The notes: a model not told the origin generated them from the sequence alone. A stretch of 64,000 bases of DNA from HK1 sp965215295 (GCA_965215295.1 OZ244045.1:124001-188000), one strand, 5' to 3'; shown: positions 47,179 to 56,202, counted from the stretch's first letter. Translations and numbers: made by a program.

Positions 47179-47468
47179 TGTTGTTTTTCACATTCCGTCG
47201 TGGGACCCCCACGGGAATGGGTCGGACTATTCCGTAGACGGATTTCCTGGGATGACGAAGCAATCCGGGAACCGGTCGGAGCGGGTGCGGTCCCCTGTGG
47301 CAAGGATCGTTGCGTAGCAGGTGCTGAGGATGTCGTCGCCCGATCGGGCGGATGCGTGCCCATCGTCACCGCTTGGCGTCGGGCCAGTGCCGCCGTAGTC
47401 TCGCCACCCCTTGGGACGACAGAGGAGTTGGCCCGCGCGGGGGGACGAACCCCGCCGGGCCACGGCCG

Positions 47469-48092
47469 GTGCAGCTTCGCTACGAGACGGGGCTTACCGG
47501 CGAGCAATACGTTAAGGCCCAGGCGTGGCGCGCTGCAACCCTTGAGCGGTGTCCGAATCACCCCCACGGGGGATGTTCACTGGCACGCCACGGCACCTAC
47601 GCGCGCAAGAGCCCGCGCGGGACACGCATCGCTCGCTGGTACTGCCCTGAGAGCCACACCACCTTCAGCCGGCTGCCGGACTGTCTGGCCGCACGGCTGC
47701 CCGGTGAGCTCGACACCGTCGAGGCGGTGGTGGCCCACGCCGAGCAGGCCCCGAGCCTGGCCGCCGCGGCCAATGAGCTGCGCCGCGACGCGGTCGAGCT
47801 TGCGGGGGCGATGCGCTGGGTCGAGCACCGGGTCCGTCTTGTCCATCACGTCCTGAGTATCGTCATCGGGCTACTCCCCGACCTCCTCGCCCGGTGTGTC
47901 GCCGAGGTGGGCGCGGTGCGCACGCGGCTCGAGACCGACACCGCGTTGCGGACGTTGCGTACCCTCACCGACGCGCAGCTCCCCATGCTGCCCGCCCCCT
48001 TGGGGTTCCACCCCCACCGCCTCAGCACGACGAATCGCAAGCCAGCGCGCCAACACAAGAGGGGGCCTGACCCGCCGCCGTCGCCTGCGTAG
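47469..48092 (+). CDS. Zinc-ribbon-like accessory protein (copy C)
   Basis: It is identical to the copy A protein; the longer in-frame alternative starts at 47352. Confidence 0.6.
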   Translation: MQLRYETGLTGEQYVKAQAWRAATLERCPNHPHGGCSLARHGTYARKSPRGTRIARWYCPESHTTFSRLPDCLAARLPGELDTVEAVVAHAEQAPSLAAAANELRRDAVELAGAMRWVEHRVRLVHHVLSIVIGLLPDLLARCVAEVGAVRTRLETDTALRTLRTLTDAQLPMLPAPLGFHPHRLSTTNRKPARQHKRGPDPPPSPA

Positions 48093-48139
48093 CGTCTCGT
48101 CCCCCGGGCCGATGCGCCCCACCGACGAGGACTGCACCG

Positions 48140-49465
48140 ATGAACGACCCCGACGAGACGCTGCGCAACGCCGTGGCGCTGTTCCGCTACGGCCTCATCG
48201 CCGACGTGCTCCCACTGCCGCCGGGCAGCCGCGACATCCGCCGCGCCCTGCACGAGAAAGCTCAACGCACCTACACCATCCCCGGCACCCGCCGTACCCG
48301 CGTCGCCGTCGAGACGATGCGCGACTGGCTCAGCCTGTATCGCAACGGCGGGTTCGAGGCGCTGTACCCGAAGACCCGCGCCGACCGCGGCCAGCCCCGG
48401 CGCCTGCCCCCCGAGGTCGCCGAGTGGCTCGTTGCGCTCAAGACCGAGCGGCCTGCACTCTCGGTCAAGGCCCTCATCCGCGCCGCCCGCGAACGCGGCG
48501 TCGACCATCCCCTCGCGCCGTCGACCGTGCACCGGCTGCTCTCGCGCGAAGGACTGCTCGACAAACGCCCCGGCGACCCCGTCGCCACCGACCGGCGACG
48601 ATTCGCCTTCCGCAACGCCGGCGAGCTGTGGATGAGCGACGTGATGCACGGACCGAAGGTGCGCGACGGGCGCCGGCGCCGAAAGGCCTTCCTCATCGCG
48701 TTCATCGACGACGCCACCCGCGTCATCCCCTTCGCCGCCTTCGCCTACGCGGACAACACCACCGCCTTCCTGCCCGTGTTCAAGCAGGCCATCGCGCGGC
48801 GCGGCCTCCCCGCAAGGCTCTATGTCGACAACGGGGCGAGCTTCCGCTCCCAGCAGCTCGCACTGGTATGCGCCAAGCTCGGCATCGCGCTCATCCACGC
48901 CCGGCCCTATCAGCCCGCCGGAAAGGGAAAAATCGAGCGCTTCTTCCGCACCCTGCGCGCCGCCTGGCTCGCCCACCTCACCGCCGAGGCCACCGAGAGC
49001 CTGGAGACGTTGAACCGCACCCTCTGGGCCTGGGTCGAGGGCGAGTACCACCGCTCGCCCCATCGCGGACTCGACGGGCGCACCCCCCTCGACCAGTGGG
49101 CACTCGCCGGGCACGACGTGCGCTTCCCCGGCCCCCGCCTCGACCTCGACGACCTCTTCCTGTTCGAGGCCAAACGCCGCGTCATGAAAGACCGCACCGT
49201 CAGCCTCCACGGACGACTCTACGAGGTCGACGCCGTGCTCGTCGGCCAATCCGTCACCTTGCGCTACGACCCCGACGCACCGCCTGCGCGCCCCATCGAG
49301 GTCGTCCACGACGGCAAGGGTGCCGGGAGGGCCACCCGCCTCGACGCCTACGCCAACACCGCCGTCAAGCGCCACCGACCCTCCTGGCAGCTCCAGTGCG
49401 ACACCCCCGCATCCGAACCACCCACCTCGCCTCTGACGATGCGCACCCTCAAGGAGAACCCGTAA
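48140..49465 (+). CDS. DDE (rve-type) transposase (copy C)
   Basis: It is identical to the copy A transposase, with an intact DD35E triad and the same overlap with the ATPase gene. Confidence 0.85.
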   Translation: MNDPDETLRNAVALFRYGLIADVLPLPPGSRDIRRALHEKAQRTYTIPGTRRTRVAVETMRDWLSLYRNGGFEALYPKTRADRGQPRRLPPEVAEWLVALKTERPALSVKALIRAARERGVDHPLAPSTVHRLLSREGLLDKRPGDPVATDRRRFAFRNAGELWMSDVMHGPKVRDGRRRRKAFLIAFIDDATRVIPFAAFAYADNTTAFLPVFKQAIARRGLPARLYVDNGASFRSQQLALVCAKLGIALIHARPYQPAGKGKIERFFRTLRAAWLAHLTAEATESLETLNRTLWAWVEGEYHRSPHRGLDGRTPLDQWALAGHDVRFPGPRLDLDDLFLFEAKRRVMKDRTVSLHGRLYEVDAVLVGQSVTLRYDPDAPPARPIEVVHDGKGAGRATRLDAYANTAVKRHRPSWQLQCDTPASEPPTSPLTMRTLKENP

Positions 49466-50265
49466 TGTACCTGCGACACTTCGCCCTCACCCGGCTCCCC
49501 TTCGAGACCCCGGCCCACACCGATGAGCTGTTCGAGTCGAACTCCCGGCGCGAGGCCCAGGCACGGCTCCATCACCTCATCGAACTCAAGGGCATCGGCC
49601 TCATGACCGGAGAGGTCGGCTCGGGCAAAACCACCGTGTGCCGTCACGTCACCGCCGCCCTGCATCCGGGCCTGTATCGGGTGGGCTACGTCTGCCTGAC
49701 CACCGGAAACGTCCTCGACATGTACAAATCCATCGCCTGGGAACTGGGACTGCCCACCGAGCGCTCGCGCGCCACCGCCTACCGCGCCATCCGCACCGAA
49801 ATCACCCGATTGGTGTGCGAGGCCAAGCAGCTCCCCGTGCTCGTCATCGACGAAGCCCAGCACCTGCGCAACGACGTCCTCGAAGACCTTCGCTTGTTGA
49901 CCAACTTCGCCATGGACAGCGACAACCGCCTGTGCCTGCTACTCGTCGGACTCACCGAGCTGCGCCGCCGCCTCGCCATGGCCGTGCACGAATCGCTCTC
50001 CCAACGCCTCGTCGTACGCCACCACCTCGCCGGCATCGACCGCGAGGAACTCCACGCCTACCTCGCCCACCGCCTGCGTCTGGCCGGCTGCGAACTCCCC
50101 CTGTTCGACCCCCCCGCCGTCGAGGCGCTGGCGCACAGCGCTCGCGGATTGCCCCGGCTCATCAATCGCATCGCCCACTACGCCCTCACCGCCGCCGCCG
50201 CAACAGGCGAGCGCACCGTCACCGCCGTGCACCTCGAGCACGCTGTCGCGGAGTTGCGGCTGTGA
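49465..50265 (+). CDS. ExeA/TnsC-like AAA ATPase (copy C)
   Basis: It is identical to the copy A ATPase and complete. Confidence 0.85.
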   Translation: MYLRHFALTRLPFETPAHTDELFESNSRREAQARLHHLIELKGIGLMTGEVGSGKTTVCRHVTAALHPGLYRVGYVCLTTGNVLDMYKSIAWELGLPTERSRATAYRAIRTEITRLVCEAKQLPVLVIDEAQHLRNDVLEDLRLLTNFAMDSDNRLCLLLVGLTELRRRLAMAVHESLSQRLVVRHHLAGIDREELHAYLAHRLRLAGCELPLFDPPAVEALAHSARGLPRLINRIAHYALTAAAATGERTVTAVHLEHAVAELRL

Positions 50266-50589
50266 ACCGGTCTTGACTCGTCGTGCACCACGACATCAGC
50301 GACGAGGCCACCGCTCATCTGTGCGAACTCCTCAACGACCTCGCCTTCGCCTTCGACCACCCCCCGCACCCACCAGCGCGCCCGTTCAACGAACACGGGC
50401 GCGCTGGTGAACTCACCGTCACCACGAGCACCGTGATCGTCGCGACCGCCGCCGCGATCCCGGTGAACGCAGGCGCTCGGCCCGCACTGGCACCGCTCTC
50501 CGACGATGGGGGGACAATGTGAGAAATCAGCCCTCAGCCGATCAGAAATAAACCGACAAATCCCTTACGAAATTACGTGCGACGCAACA

Positions 50590-50970
50590 CTTCGCCTCGA
50601 GCTGGCGGACCTTGGCGCTGAGGGGGTTGGGCTCGGCTGGCTTGGCGCCGCGCTTGTTCGGCGTCAGGCCCCGTAGCGAGCCATTGCGCCGCGCCTTGCG
50701 CCACGCCGACAGATGCGAGGTATACAGACCCTCGCGGCGAAGCAGCCGTCCGACCTCGCCGGGTCGAGTGCAGCGGTCCGCCTCCTCGATGATCCGCAGC
50801 CGGTACTCGGCGGTGAACTGGCGCCGGGTGGGCTTGGCCACGACCTCTGGATCCGGTGCCCGGCGCGCTTGTCCGGTCTCGGCCCTGGAGGTCTCGTCGC
50901 TGCGCTCCTCGCCCCCCGGGGCCGGCGCGTCAGCGTCCATCCACGTCATGGGCTCTCTGTCTGCTTTCAT
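50590..50970 (-). pseudogene. IS3-family orfA, 5' part
   Basis: About 127 codons from ATG at 50970. The DNA-binding segment RRQFTAEYRLRIIEEADRC ... GEVGRLLRREGLYTSHLSAW is the typical IS3 HTH_Tnp_1 domain. The frame ends at LEAK where element copy C begins. The stop now used lies inside the element. Confidence 0.8.
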
Positions 50971-51040
50971 CGCTATTCACCTCCGCCGCCCTCACTAATT
51001 CCAAGGGTACCCGGTGTCTCAACGATGTTGGCAGAGAGGG

Positions 51041-51427
51041 GCGTCCGACCGTTGACACGCTCAGGCGCCCCCCCTTGCGTGCCAGCATGGCCTGGATGCG
51101 CGCCTTGCCCATGAAGGGGTATTTGCGTCGCAGGCCCAACACGGCCTTGACGTCCTTGGGGGTCCAGAACCGGCGCCGCACGCGGCGCGGACGAGTCGAC
51201 CTCGGTGCCAGGGCGTGCTGACCGCCAGCGGCCAGTGCGGCCTGCCACCGATAGCGCGTGCGTCGGCCGATGCCGAGTTGTTCGAGCGCTACGGCCTCGT
51301 TGCAGCCAGCGGCGCGTAGCCGGTCGTATGCTTTGAGCGTGCGATAGCGCTGTGCCGCCGCTGCGGGCACGTGTTCGGCGACTTTGAAACTGCGGTACGA
51401 TTTGATGCGCATGGACTCGATGTTCAT
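51041..51427 (-). pseudogene. IS481-like transposase gene, 5' part
   Basis: It starts at ATG 51427 behind GAGGAG (MNIESMRIKSYRSFKVAEHV). It holds the helix-turn-helix region (LEQLGIGRRTRYRWQAALAA, then YPFMGKARIQAMLARKG) up to LSVSTVGR, where the IS3-like element interrupts. The gene resumes at 46022. Its natural C-terminus is nowhere in the window. Confidence 0.8.
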
Positions 51428-51475
51428 GGTTCGGGTCTCCTCAGTGGGTTGGTCCTCACTGCAGGCTACCCGATC

Positions 51476-51510
51476 CGGCGCCGGGGCGGCGTTCGCCAGC
51501 CCCGGCGCCG
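51476..51510. other. Perfect 12-bp stem hairpin in the gap before map
   Basis: CGGCGCCGGGGC pairs perfectly with GCCCCGGCGCCG around an 11-base loop, upstream of the IS481-like start. There is no T-run. It could be part of the IS481-like end region or a hotspot that attracted insertions. Confidence 0.4.
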
Positions 51511-51594
51511 CTCAAATCGTCATCGCCGATTCCGTGCCATATGTGTCTGAGCTAGAACAGCATCGCGGCCCTGGTGAACGGTTCCGCCGACATT

Positions 51595-52452
51595 TCAGGC
51601 CCGCCGTGCACGATCCGGCAACAGTGTGAGCACTTCCACGCCGGACCCGGTCACCGCCACGGTGTGCTCCCACTGTGCGGAAAGGCTCCGGTCCTTGGTG
51701 ACCACCGTCCAGCCATCCTTGAGCAGCTTCACATGGCGCCGGCCGGCATTCACCATCGGTTCGATCGTGAACGTCCATCCTTCGTCGAGCACTTCCCGGG
51801 TTCCGGGCGTCCCGTAGTGCAGCACCTGGGGGTCCTCGTGGAAGTTGCGCCCGATGCCATGGCCGCAGTACTCGCGCACTACCGAGTAGCCGTGCCGTTC
51901 GGCGTGACGCTGAATCGCGTGGCCGACGTCTCCGAGATGGATTCCCGGACGCACCATCTCTATACCGATCCACATCGCTTCGCGCGTGACGCGGCACAGG
52001 CGGCGGGCGGCAATGGAAGGCTCCCCGACGAAGAACATGCGGCTGGTGTCACCGTGATACCCGTCCTTGATGACGGTGACGTCCACATTGACGATATCGC
52101 CGTTCTTCAGACGCTTCTCGCCGGGGATTCCGTGGCAGACCTGATGGTTCACCGACGTGCAGATCGACTTCGGGAAACCATGGTAGTTCAAGGGAGCCGG
52201 AGTTGCCTTCTGCACATTGACGATGTGGTCGTGGCACAGGGCATCGAGCTCCGCGGTGGTAATGCCGGGTCTGATGTGAGCGCCCGCCAAGTCGAGCACC
52301 TCGGCCGCCAGACCGCCTGCAATCCGCATTTTCTCGATGTTTTCCAGCGACTTGGGAGTGATGCCGGAGGCCGGATGGCGATGGCGCGGCAAGCCTCCGC
52401 TCATCTGGTTCGCGAGGTGTTCGCGTGCGGTCGGAGGGGTATCCGGTCTCAT
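51595..52452 (-). CDS. map: Methionine aminopeptidase, type I
   Basis: This 285-residue protein removes N-terminal Met from nascent chains. The five metal ligands of M24A enzymes are visible: two Asp in VNVDVTVIKDGYHGDTSRMF, His in GHGIGRNFHEDP, Glu in FTIEPM and Glu in QWEHTV. I choose ATG at 52452 (MRPDTPP). It leaves an N-terminal extension of about 30 residues before the usual core (ITPKSLENIEKMR). The gene diverges from rpsB, the standard arrangement in many gammaproteobacteria. Confidence 0.9.
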   Translation of the reverse strand: MRPDTPPTAREHLANQMSGGLPRHRHPASGITPKSLENIEKMRIAGGLAAEVLDLAGAHIRPGITTAELDALCHDHIVNVQKATPAPLNYHGFPKSICTSVNHQVCHGIPGEKRLKNGDIVNVDVTVIKDGYHGDTSRMFFVGEPSIAARRLCRVTREAMWIGIEMVRPGIHLGDVGHAIQRHAERHGYSVVREYCGHGIGRNFHEDPQVLHYGTPGTREVLDEGWTFTIEPMVNAGRRHVKLLKDGWTVVTKDRSLSAQWEHTVAVTGSGVEVLTLLPDRARRA

Positions 52453-52472
52453 GTCGGAATGGCCGTTCGGAA

Positions 52473-52501
52473 TTGCCGCCGTAACCCTCGCATGGTATAA
52501 G
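52473..52501 (+). promoter_or_regulatory. Sigma-70-like promoter for the rpsB operon
   Basis: TTGCCG (52473-52478) and TATAAG (52496-52501) are separated by 17 bp, about 140 bp before rpsB, so a long leader is transcribed. The same AT-rich spot may serve map on the other strand. Confidence 0.55.
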
Positions 52502-52541
52502 GCGCGTTCTCCGGAAGCAATGCGACCGGGGTCATTCCACA

Positions 52542-52607
52542 CATGCACCGACACGTGCGTCCGGGTGCCGGGAGCGCGGGCTCGCGGTAGACGACACGGG
52601 GTGCATG
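52542..52607 (+). promoter_or_regulatory. Structured 5' leader of rpsB (candidate S2 autoregulatory element)
   Basis: CATGCACC (52542-52549) pairs perfectly with GGTGCATG (52600-52607), closing a GC-rich internal fold just before rpsB. In gammaproteobacteria the rpsB leader binds S2 and represses rpsB-tsf. Position and fold suit that, but I cannot confirm the family from sequence alone. Confidence 0.45.
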
Positions 52608-52638
52608 GAGGCTCAACCCGTCAACAAGGTAAGAACCG

Positions 52639-53904
52639 ATGACAGCAGTGTCGATGCGCGACATGCTGGAGGCCGGTGTTCATTTTGGCCATCAGACGCG
52701 ATTCTGGAATCCGAAGATGCGTCCCTACATCTTCGGCGAGCGCAACAAGATTCACATCATCGATCTCGAGAAGTCCCTCCCCCTCTATAAAGACGCACTC
52801 GATTTTTTCGGCCGCATGGCGGCCAGCGGCGGGACCATCCTGTTCGTCGGCACCAAGCGTGCGGCTCAGGGGTGCATCGCGGAACAGGCGCAACGGTGCG
52901 GCATGCCCTACGTCAACCGGCGCTGGCTCGGCGGGATGCTCACCAACTATCGCACCGTCAAGCAGTCGATCAAGCGGCTGAAGGACCTCGAGGCGCTGAT
53001 CGAGGAAGGCGGTCTCGATCGGGTGAGCAAGAAGGAGGGGCTCTCGCTCCAGCGCGAACTGGCGAAGCTCGAGCGTGGCCTGGGCGGCATCAAGAACATG
53101 GACGGCATCCCCGATGTGCTGTTCATCATCGACGTCGGCCACGAGAAGATCGCGGTGGCCGAGGCGATGACGCTGGGTATCCCCGTCGTCGCGGTCGTCG
53201 ATACGAACAACGCCCCTGATGGCGTCGACTACATCATCCCCGGGAATGACGACGCCATTCGTTCGATCGAACTCTACGTATCCGGTGCCGCCACCGCGAT
53301 TCTCGAAGGCCGGCAGGCAGCGCAGTTGGAGGTCGAGGCGGCAGTCGGCTCCGGCACGGGGACGGATGGCGAGCCCGCCGGTACGGGTCGAGCGACGAGA
53401 AAGAAAAGACCTTCGGCAAGGAAGAAGCCGGAGGCCGAGGCGAAACCGGAGGCCGGGGCGAAACCGGAAGCCGGGGCGAAGCCGGAACCCGAGGCGAAGC
53501 CGGAAGCCGGGGCGAAACCGGAAGCCAAGACGAAACCGGAAACCAAGGCGAAGCCGGAGGCCGAAGCGAAGCCGGGAACCGGGGCGAAGCCGGAAGCCGA
53601 GGCGAAACCGGAAGCCGGGGCGAAGCCGGGAACCGGGGCGAAGCCGGGAACCGGGGCGAAGCCGGGAACCGGGGCGAAGCCGGAAGCCGAAGCGAAGCCG
53701 GAAGCCGAAGCGAAGCCGGAGGCCGAAGCGAAGCCGGAGGCCGAAGCGAAGCCGGAGGCCGAAGCGAAGCCGGAAGCCGGGGCGGAACCGGAAGCCTCGA
53801 CTCCTCGGACCACCACGGAATCGGATCTCGCGGACCCCGCGGCCGCCGAGGCTGTGGCGGTGGAGCCGGGCGCGGACGCGGCCGAAGAGCCGGAGCGGAG
53901 TTGA
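52639..53904 (+). CDS. rpsB: 30S ribosomal protein S2 with long repetitive C-terminal tail
   Basis: This protein has 421 residues, against about 240 in most bacteria. Residues 1-235 are a normal S2 (GVHFGHQTRFWNPKM, VNRRWLGGMLTNY, then a PGNDDAIRSIELY end). Residues 236-421 are extra. First comes a Lys/Arg-rich linker, then about 20 Lys-Pro-rich hexapeptides of the type KPEAEA, KPEAGA and KPGTGA (263-385), then an acidic end. The extension would be flexible and solvent-exposed on the ribosome. AAGGTAAG precedes the ATG. tsf follows within 40 bp. Confidence 0.92.
   Translation: MTAVSMRDMLEAGVHFGHQTRFWNPKMRPYIFGERNKIHIIDLEKSLPLYKDALDFFGRMAASGGTILFVGTKRAAQGCIAEQAQRCGMPYVNRRWLGGMLTNYRTVKQSIKRLKDLEALIEEGGLDRVSKKEGLSLQRELAKLERGLGGIKNMDGIPDVLFIIDVGHEKIAVAEAMTLGIPVVAVVDTNNAPDGVDYIIPGNDDAIRSIELYVSGAATAILEGRQAAQLEVEAAVGSGTGTDGEPAGTGRATRKKRPSARKKPEAEAKPEAGAKPEAGAKPEPEAKPEAGAKPEAKTKPETKAKPEAEAKPGTGAKPEAEAKPEAGAKPGTGAKPGTGAKPGTGAKPEAEAKPEAEAKPEAEAKPEAEAKPEAEAKPEAGAEPEASTPRTTTESDLADPAAAEAVAVEPGADAAEEPERS
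53425..53793 (+). repeat. 18-bp tandem repeat coding the S2 tail
   Basis: About 20 copies of an 18-bp unit (AAGCCGGAAGCCGAAGCG and variants) each code one hexapeptide. Runs such as 53623-53680 and 53690-53780 contain nearly identical neighbours, a sign of recent slippage in steps that keep the frame. Confidence 0.85.
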
Positions 53905-53942
53905 GTGCGGCCCGGGCCCGAATCGGAAAGGATCTCGAAGCG

Positions 53943-54830
53943 ATGCAGATAACGGCGTCGATGGTGAAGGAACTTCGTGCCCGCACCGGTGCGGGCATGA
54001 TGGATTGCAAACGGGCGCTCACCGAAGCGGATGGCGACCTGGAGAATGCCGTCGAACTGATGCGCCTGTCCGGTCAGGCGAAAGCCGACAAGAAGGCGGG
54101 CAGGATCACGGCGGAAGGTGTGATCGCGCTCGGCACGGATGGCTCGGGGCGGCGTGCGGCGATGGTCGAAGTCAATTGCGAGACGGATTTCGTGGCGAAG
54201 GAAGCCGCTTTTCGCGGATTTGCGGACGCCGTTTGCGCTCGGGTGCTCGCAGTCGGTCCTGCCGATGTCGAAGAGCTCGCGAAATTGCCTCTCGACGGCG
54301 GCCGCGGCCCGAGCATCGAGGAAGAGCGGCAGGCACTCGTCGCCAAGGTCGGCGAGAACATCGGCGTACGGCGGTTCGCTTCGGTCGATTCGAAAGGCGG
54401 GCGGCTCGGTGCGTATCTCCATGGCACGCGAATCGGTGTCATCGTCGATCTGGAAAGCGCCGACGATGCAGTTGCGCGGGACGTCGCGATGCATGTCGCG
54501 GCAAGCCGGCCAGCCGCGATCGGAGAGTCGGACATGCCGGAAGAGGTGCTCGGCAGGGAGCGGGCGATCCTCGAAGCGCAAGTCGCCGATAGCGGGAAAC
54601 CCCCGGAAATCCAGGAGAAAATGCTGGCGGGGAGAGTTGCGAAGTACCTGAAGGAGGTCACCCTGCTTGGCCAGCCGTTCGTCAAGGATCCGGATCGTTC
54701 GGTCGGGGAGTACTTGCAGGCATCGGGAGCTTCGGTGGTCCGCTTCGAGCGGTTCGAAGTCGGAGAGGGCATCGAAAGAAAGGCCGGGAATTTCGCCGAA
54801 GAGGTGCTTGCGCAGGCGCACGGCCACTGA
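53943..54830 (+). CDS. tsf: Elongation factor Ts
   Basis: This 295-residue protein is the nucleotide exchange factor for EF-Tu. The N-terminus ITASMVKELRARTGAGMMDC is the family signature, and the core segment VEVNCETDFVAKE is intact. ATG at 53943 is chosen over an upstream in-frame GTG/TTG region because it matches the usual N-terminus and has AAAGGA upstream. The stop overlaps the pyrH ATG (TGATG). Confidence 0.95.
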   Translation: MQITASMVKELRARTGAGMMDCKRALTEADGDLENAVELMRLSGQAKADKKAGRITAEGVIALGTDGSGRRAAMVEVNCETDFVAKEAAFRGFADAVCARVLAVGPADVEELAKLPLDGGRGPSIEEERQALVAKVGENIGVRRFASVDSKGGRLGAYLHGTRIGVIVDLESADDAVARDVAMHVAASRPAAIGESDMPEEVLGRERAILEAQVADSGKPPEIQEKMLAGRVAKYLKEVTLLGQPFVKDPDRSVGEYLQASGASVVRFERFEVGEGIERKAGNFAEEVLAQAHGH

Positions 54831-55606
54831 TGACCGAATCCGGCGCAACGGTGAGCGTCACCCGCCCCGGGGTCGTTTACCGGCGCGTGTTGCTGAAGCT
54901 CAGCGGCGAGGCGCTGATGGGCGCGGAGCGGTTCGGCATCGCTCCGCAGTCGCTGCAGGTGGTAGCCCGTGGCGTCGGCGAACTCCGGGCCATGGGCGTC
55001 GAGGTTGCCCTGGTCATCGGCGCCGGAAACATCTTCCGGGGCGCCGAACTGGTCAGGGGAGGAATGGAAAGGGTTACCGCCGACCATATCGGAATGCTCG
55101 CGACGGTAGTCAACGCACTTGCGTTGCAGGACGTGCTCGAGCACAACGGATTCATTGCGAGAGTGATGTCCGCAATCCGGATCAACGAGCTGTGCGAGCC
55201 CTATCTGCGCCGCCGTGCGGTAAGGCACCTCGAGAAGGGCAGAATAGTGATATTCGCGTCAGGTACGGGCAACCCGTTCTTTACCACCGACACCGCCGCG
55301 AGCCTTCGGGCCGTGGAGGTCGAGGCCGACCTGATGATCAAGGCGACAAAGGTCGATGGTGTCTATTCCGCCGATCCGTTGTCCGACCCCACGGCCCGTC
55401 GATTCACCCGGCTTGATTTCGATCAGGTATTGCAACGGAAGCTGTCGGTGATGGATGCGACGGCGATCGTCATGTGCCGGGACAACAACATGCCGTTGCG
55501 GGTCGTCGACATGGACAAGCCCGACGCATTCGTCCGGGCCGTGATGGGAGAGGATGAAGGCACTCTGATCGAGAACCTCCCGAACGATGCGGATCCGGAT
55601 GTATAG
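54830..55606 (+). CDS. pyrH: UMP kinase
   Basis: This 258-residue protein phosphorylates UMP to UDP. The start of the amino-acid-kinase fold (RRVLLKLSGEALMG), GAGNIFRG, GTGNPFFTTDTAA and TKVDGVYSADP are all present. The N-terminal 15 residues before YRRVLLKLSGE are a little longer than usual. Coupled to tsf by a one-base overlap. Confidence 0.95.
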   Translation: MTESGATVSVTRPGVVYRRVLLKLSGEALMGAERFGIAPQSLQVVARGVGELRAMGVEVALVIGAGNIFRGAELVRGGMERVTADHIGMLATVVNALALQDVLEHNGFIARVMSAIRINELCEPYLRRRAVRHLEKGRIVIFASGTGNPFFTTDTAASLRAVEVEADLMIKATKVDGVYSADPLSDPTARRFTRLDFDQVLQRKLSVMDATAIVMCRDNNMPLRVVDMDKPDAFVRAVMGEDEGTLIENLPNDADPDV

Positions 55607-55638
55607 TACGGCCGCCCGAAGCCGATTCCGTGAACACG

Positions 55639-56196
55639 ATGGTCGACGACATAATGAAGAGTGCCGGCGCCCGTATGGCGAAAAGCATCGAGGCGTTGCG
55701 GCAGGAGCTGGCGAAGATGCGCACCGGGCGTGCTCAGGCGAGCTTGCTGGATCACGTTACGGTCAGCTACTACGGAAGCGAGGTTCCCTTGAACCAGGTC
55801 GCGAGCATCACGGTGTCCGATCCGCAGACGCTGGCGATATCGCCGTGGGAGAAGAAGATTGTCCCTGACATAGAGAAGGCGATCGTGCGTGCGGACCTCG
55901 GGCTCAACCCGGTCACCGGCAGTGACGTGATCCGGGTACCGTTGCCGCCGCTCACCGAGGAACGGCGCAAGGAGATGACGCGTGTCGTCCGCCAGGAGGC
56001 CGAACAGGCGCGAGTAGCGGTGCGCAACATTCGACGAACCGCCAATCAGCAGCTCAAGGCGCTCCAGAAGGACGAACATCTTCCGGAGGATGTGGAGAAG
56101 CGCGCGGAAGCGGAGATTCAGAAGCTGACGGATCTCCACGTCGCCAGGATCGATTCGGTGCTCGCGGAGAAGGAGCACGAGCTGATGGAAATCTGA
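55639..56196 (+). CDS. frr: Ribosome recycling factor
   Basis: This protein of 185 residues, the standard length, releases ribosomes after termination together with EF-G. The KMRTGRAQASLLD, VTVSYYGSEVPLNQVA and WEKKIVPDIEKAI segments are typical. I choose ATG at 55639 because it gives the family length; GTG at 55630 would add three residues. It lies 32 bp after pyrH. Confidence 0.93.
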   Translation: MVDDIMKSAGARMAKSIEALRQELAKMRTGRAQASLLDHVTVSYYGSEVPLNQVASITVSDPQTLAISPWEKKIVPDIEKAIVRADLGLNPVTGSDVIRVPLPPLTEERRKEMTRVVRQEAEQARVAVRNIRRTANQQLKALQKDEHLPEDVEKRAEAEIQKLTDLHVARIDSVLAEKEHELMEI

Positions 56197-56202
56197 CCTC
56201 GC

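Larger units (their letters stand above)
47179..50589 (+). mobile_element. 3,411-bp three-gene transposable element, copy C
   Basis: Same length and proteins as copies A and B, plus-strand orientation, inserted in IS3 orfA. This is the only copy with a perfect 7-bp target duplication, so it is the cleanest and perhaps the youngest insertion. Its hairpin and small frame near the right end match copy A. Confidence 0.92.
46023..51040 (-). mobile_element. IS3-family element (about 1.6 kb without insert), interrupted by element copy C
   Basis: The ends CGGAACCTGTCAACGACATT and, from the other side, CCCTCTCTGCCAACATCGTT share an inverted repeat (C-A-A-C ... TTGAGACA). GCG at 46020-46022 and 51041-51043 is a 3-bp target duplication; taking one away restores the IS481-like frame (VGRILER). 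Without the 3,411-bp insert and its 7-bp duplication the element is 1,600 bp. It holds orfA (split) and orfB (intact). The same end sequence, including GGTTCCG, occurs in the remnant at 21690-22007, which supports this boundary. Confidence 0.8.

Noticed and set aside
53219..54592. Long frame overlapping the end of rpsB and tsf
   Set aside because: It is out of frame with both genes and open only because of the 18-bp repeat; the product is a Arg/Lys/Pro-rich shadow.
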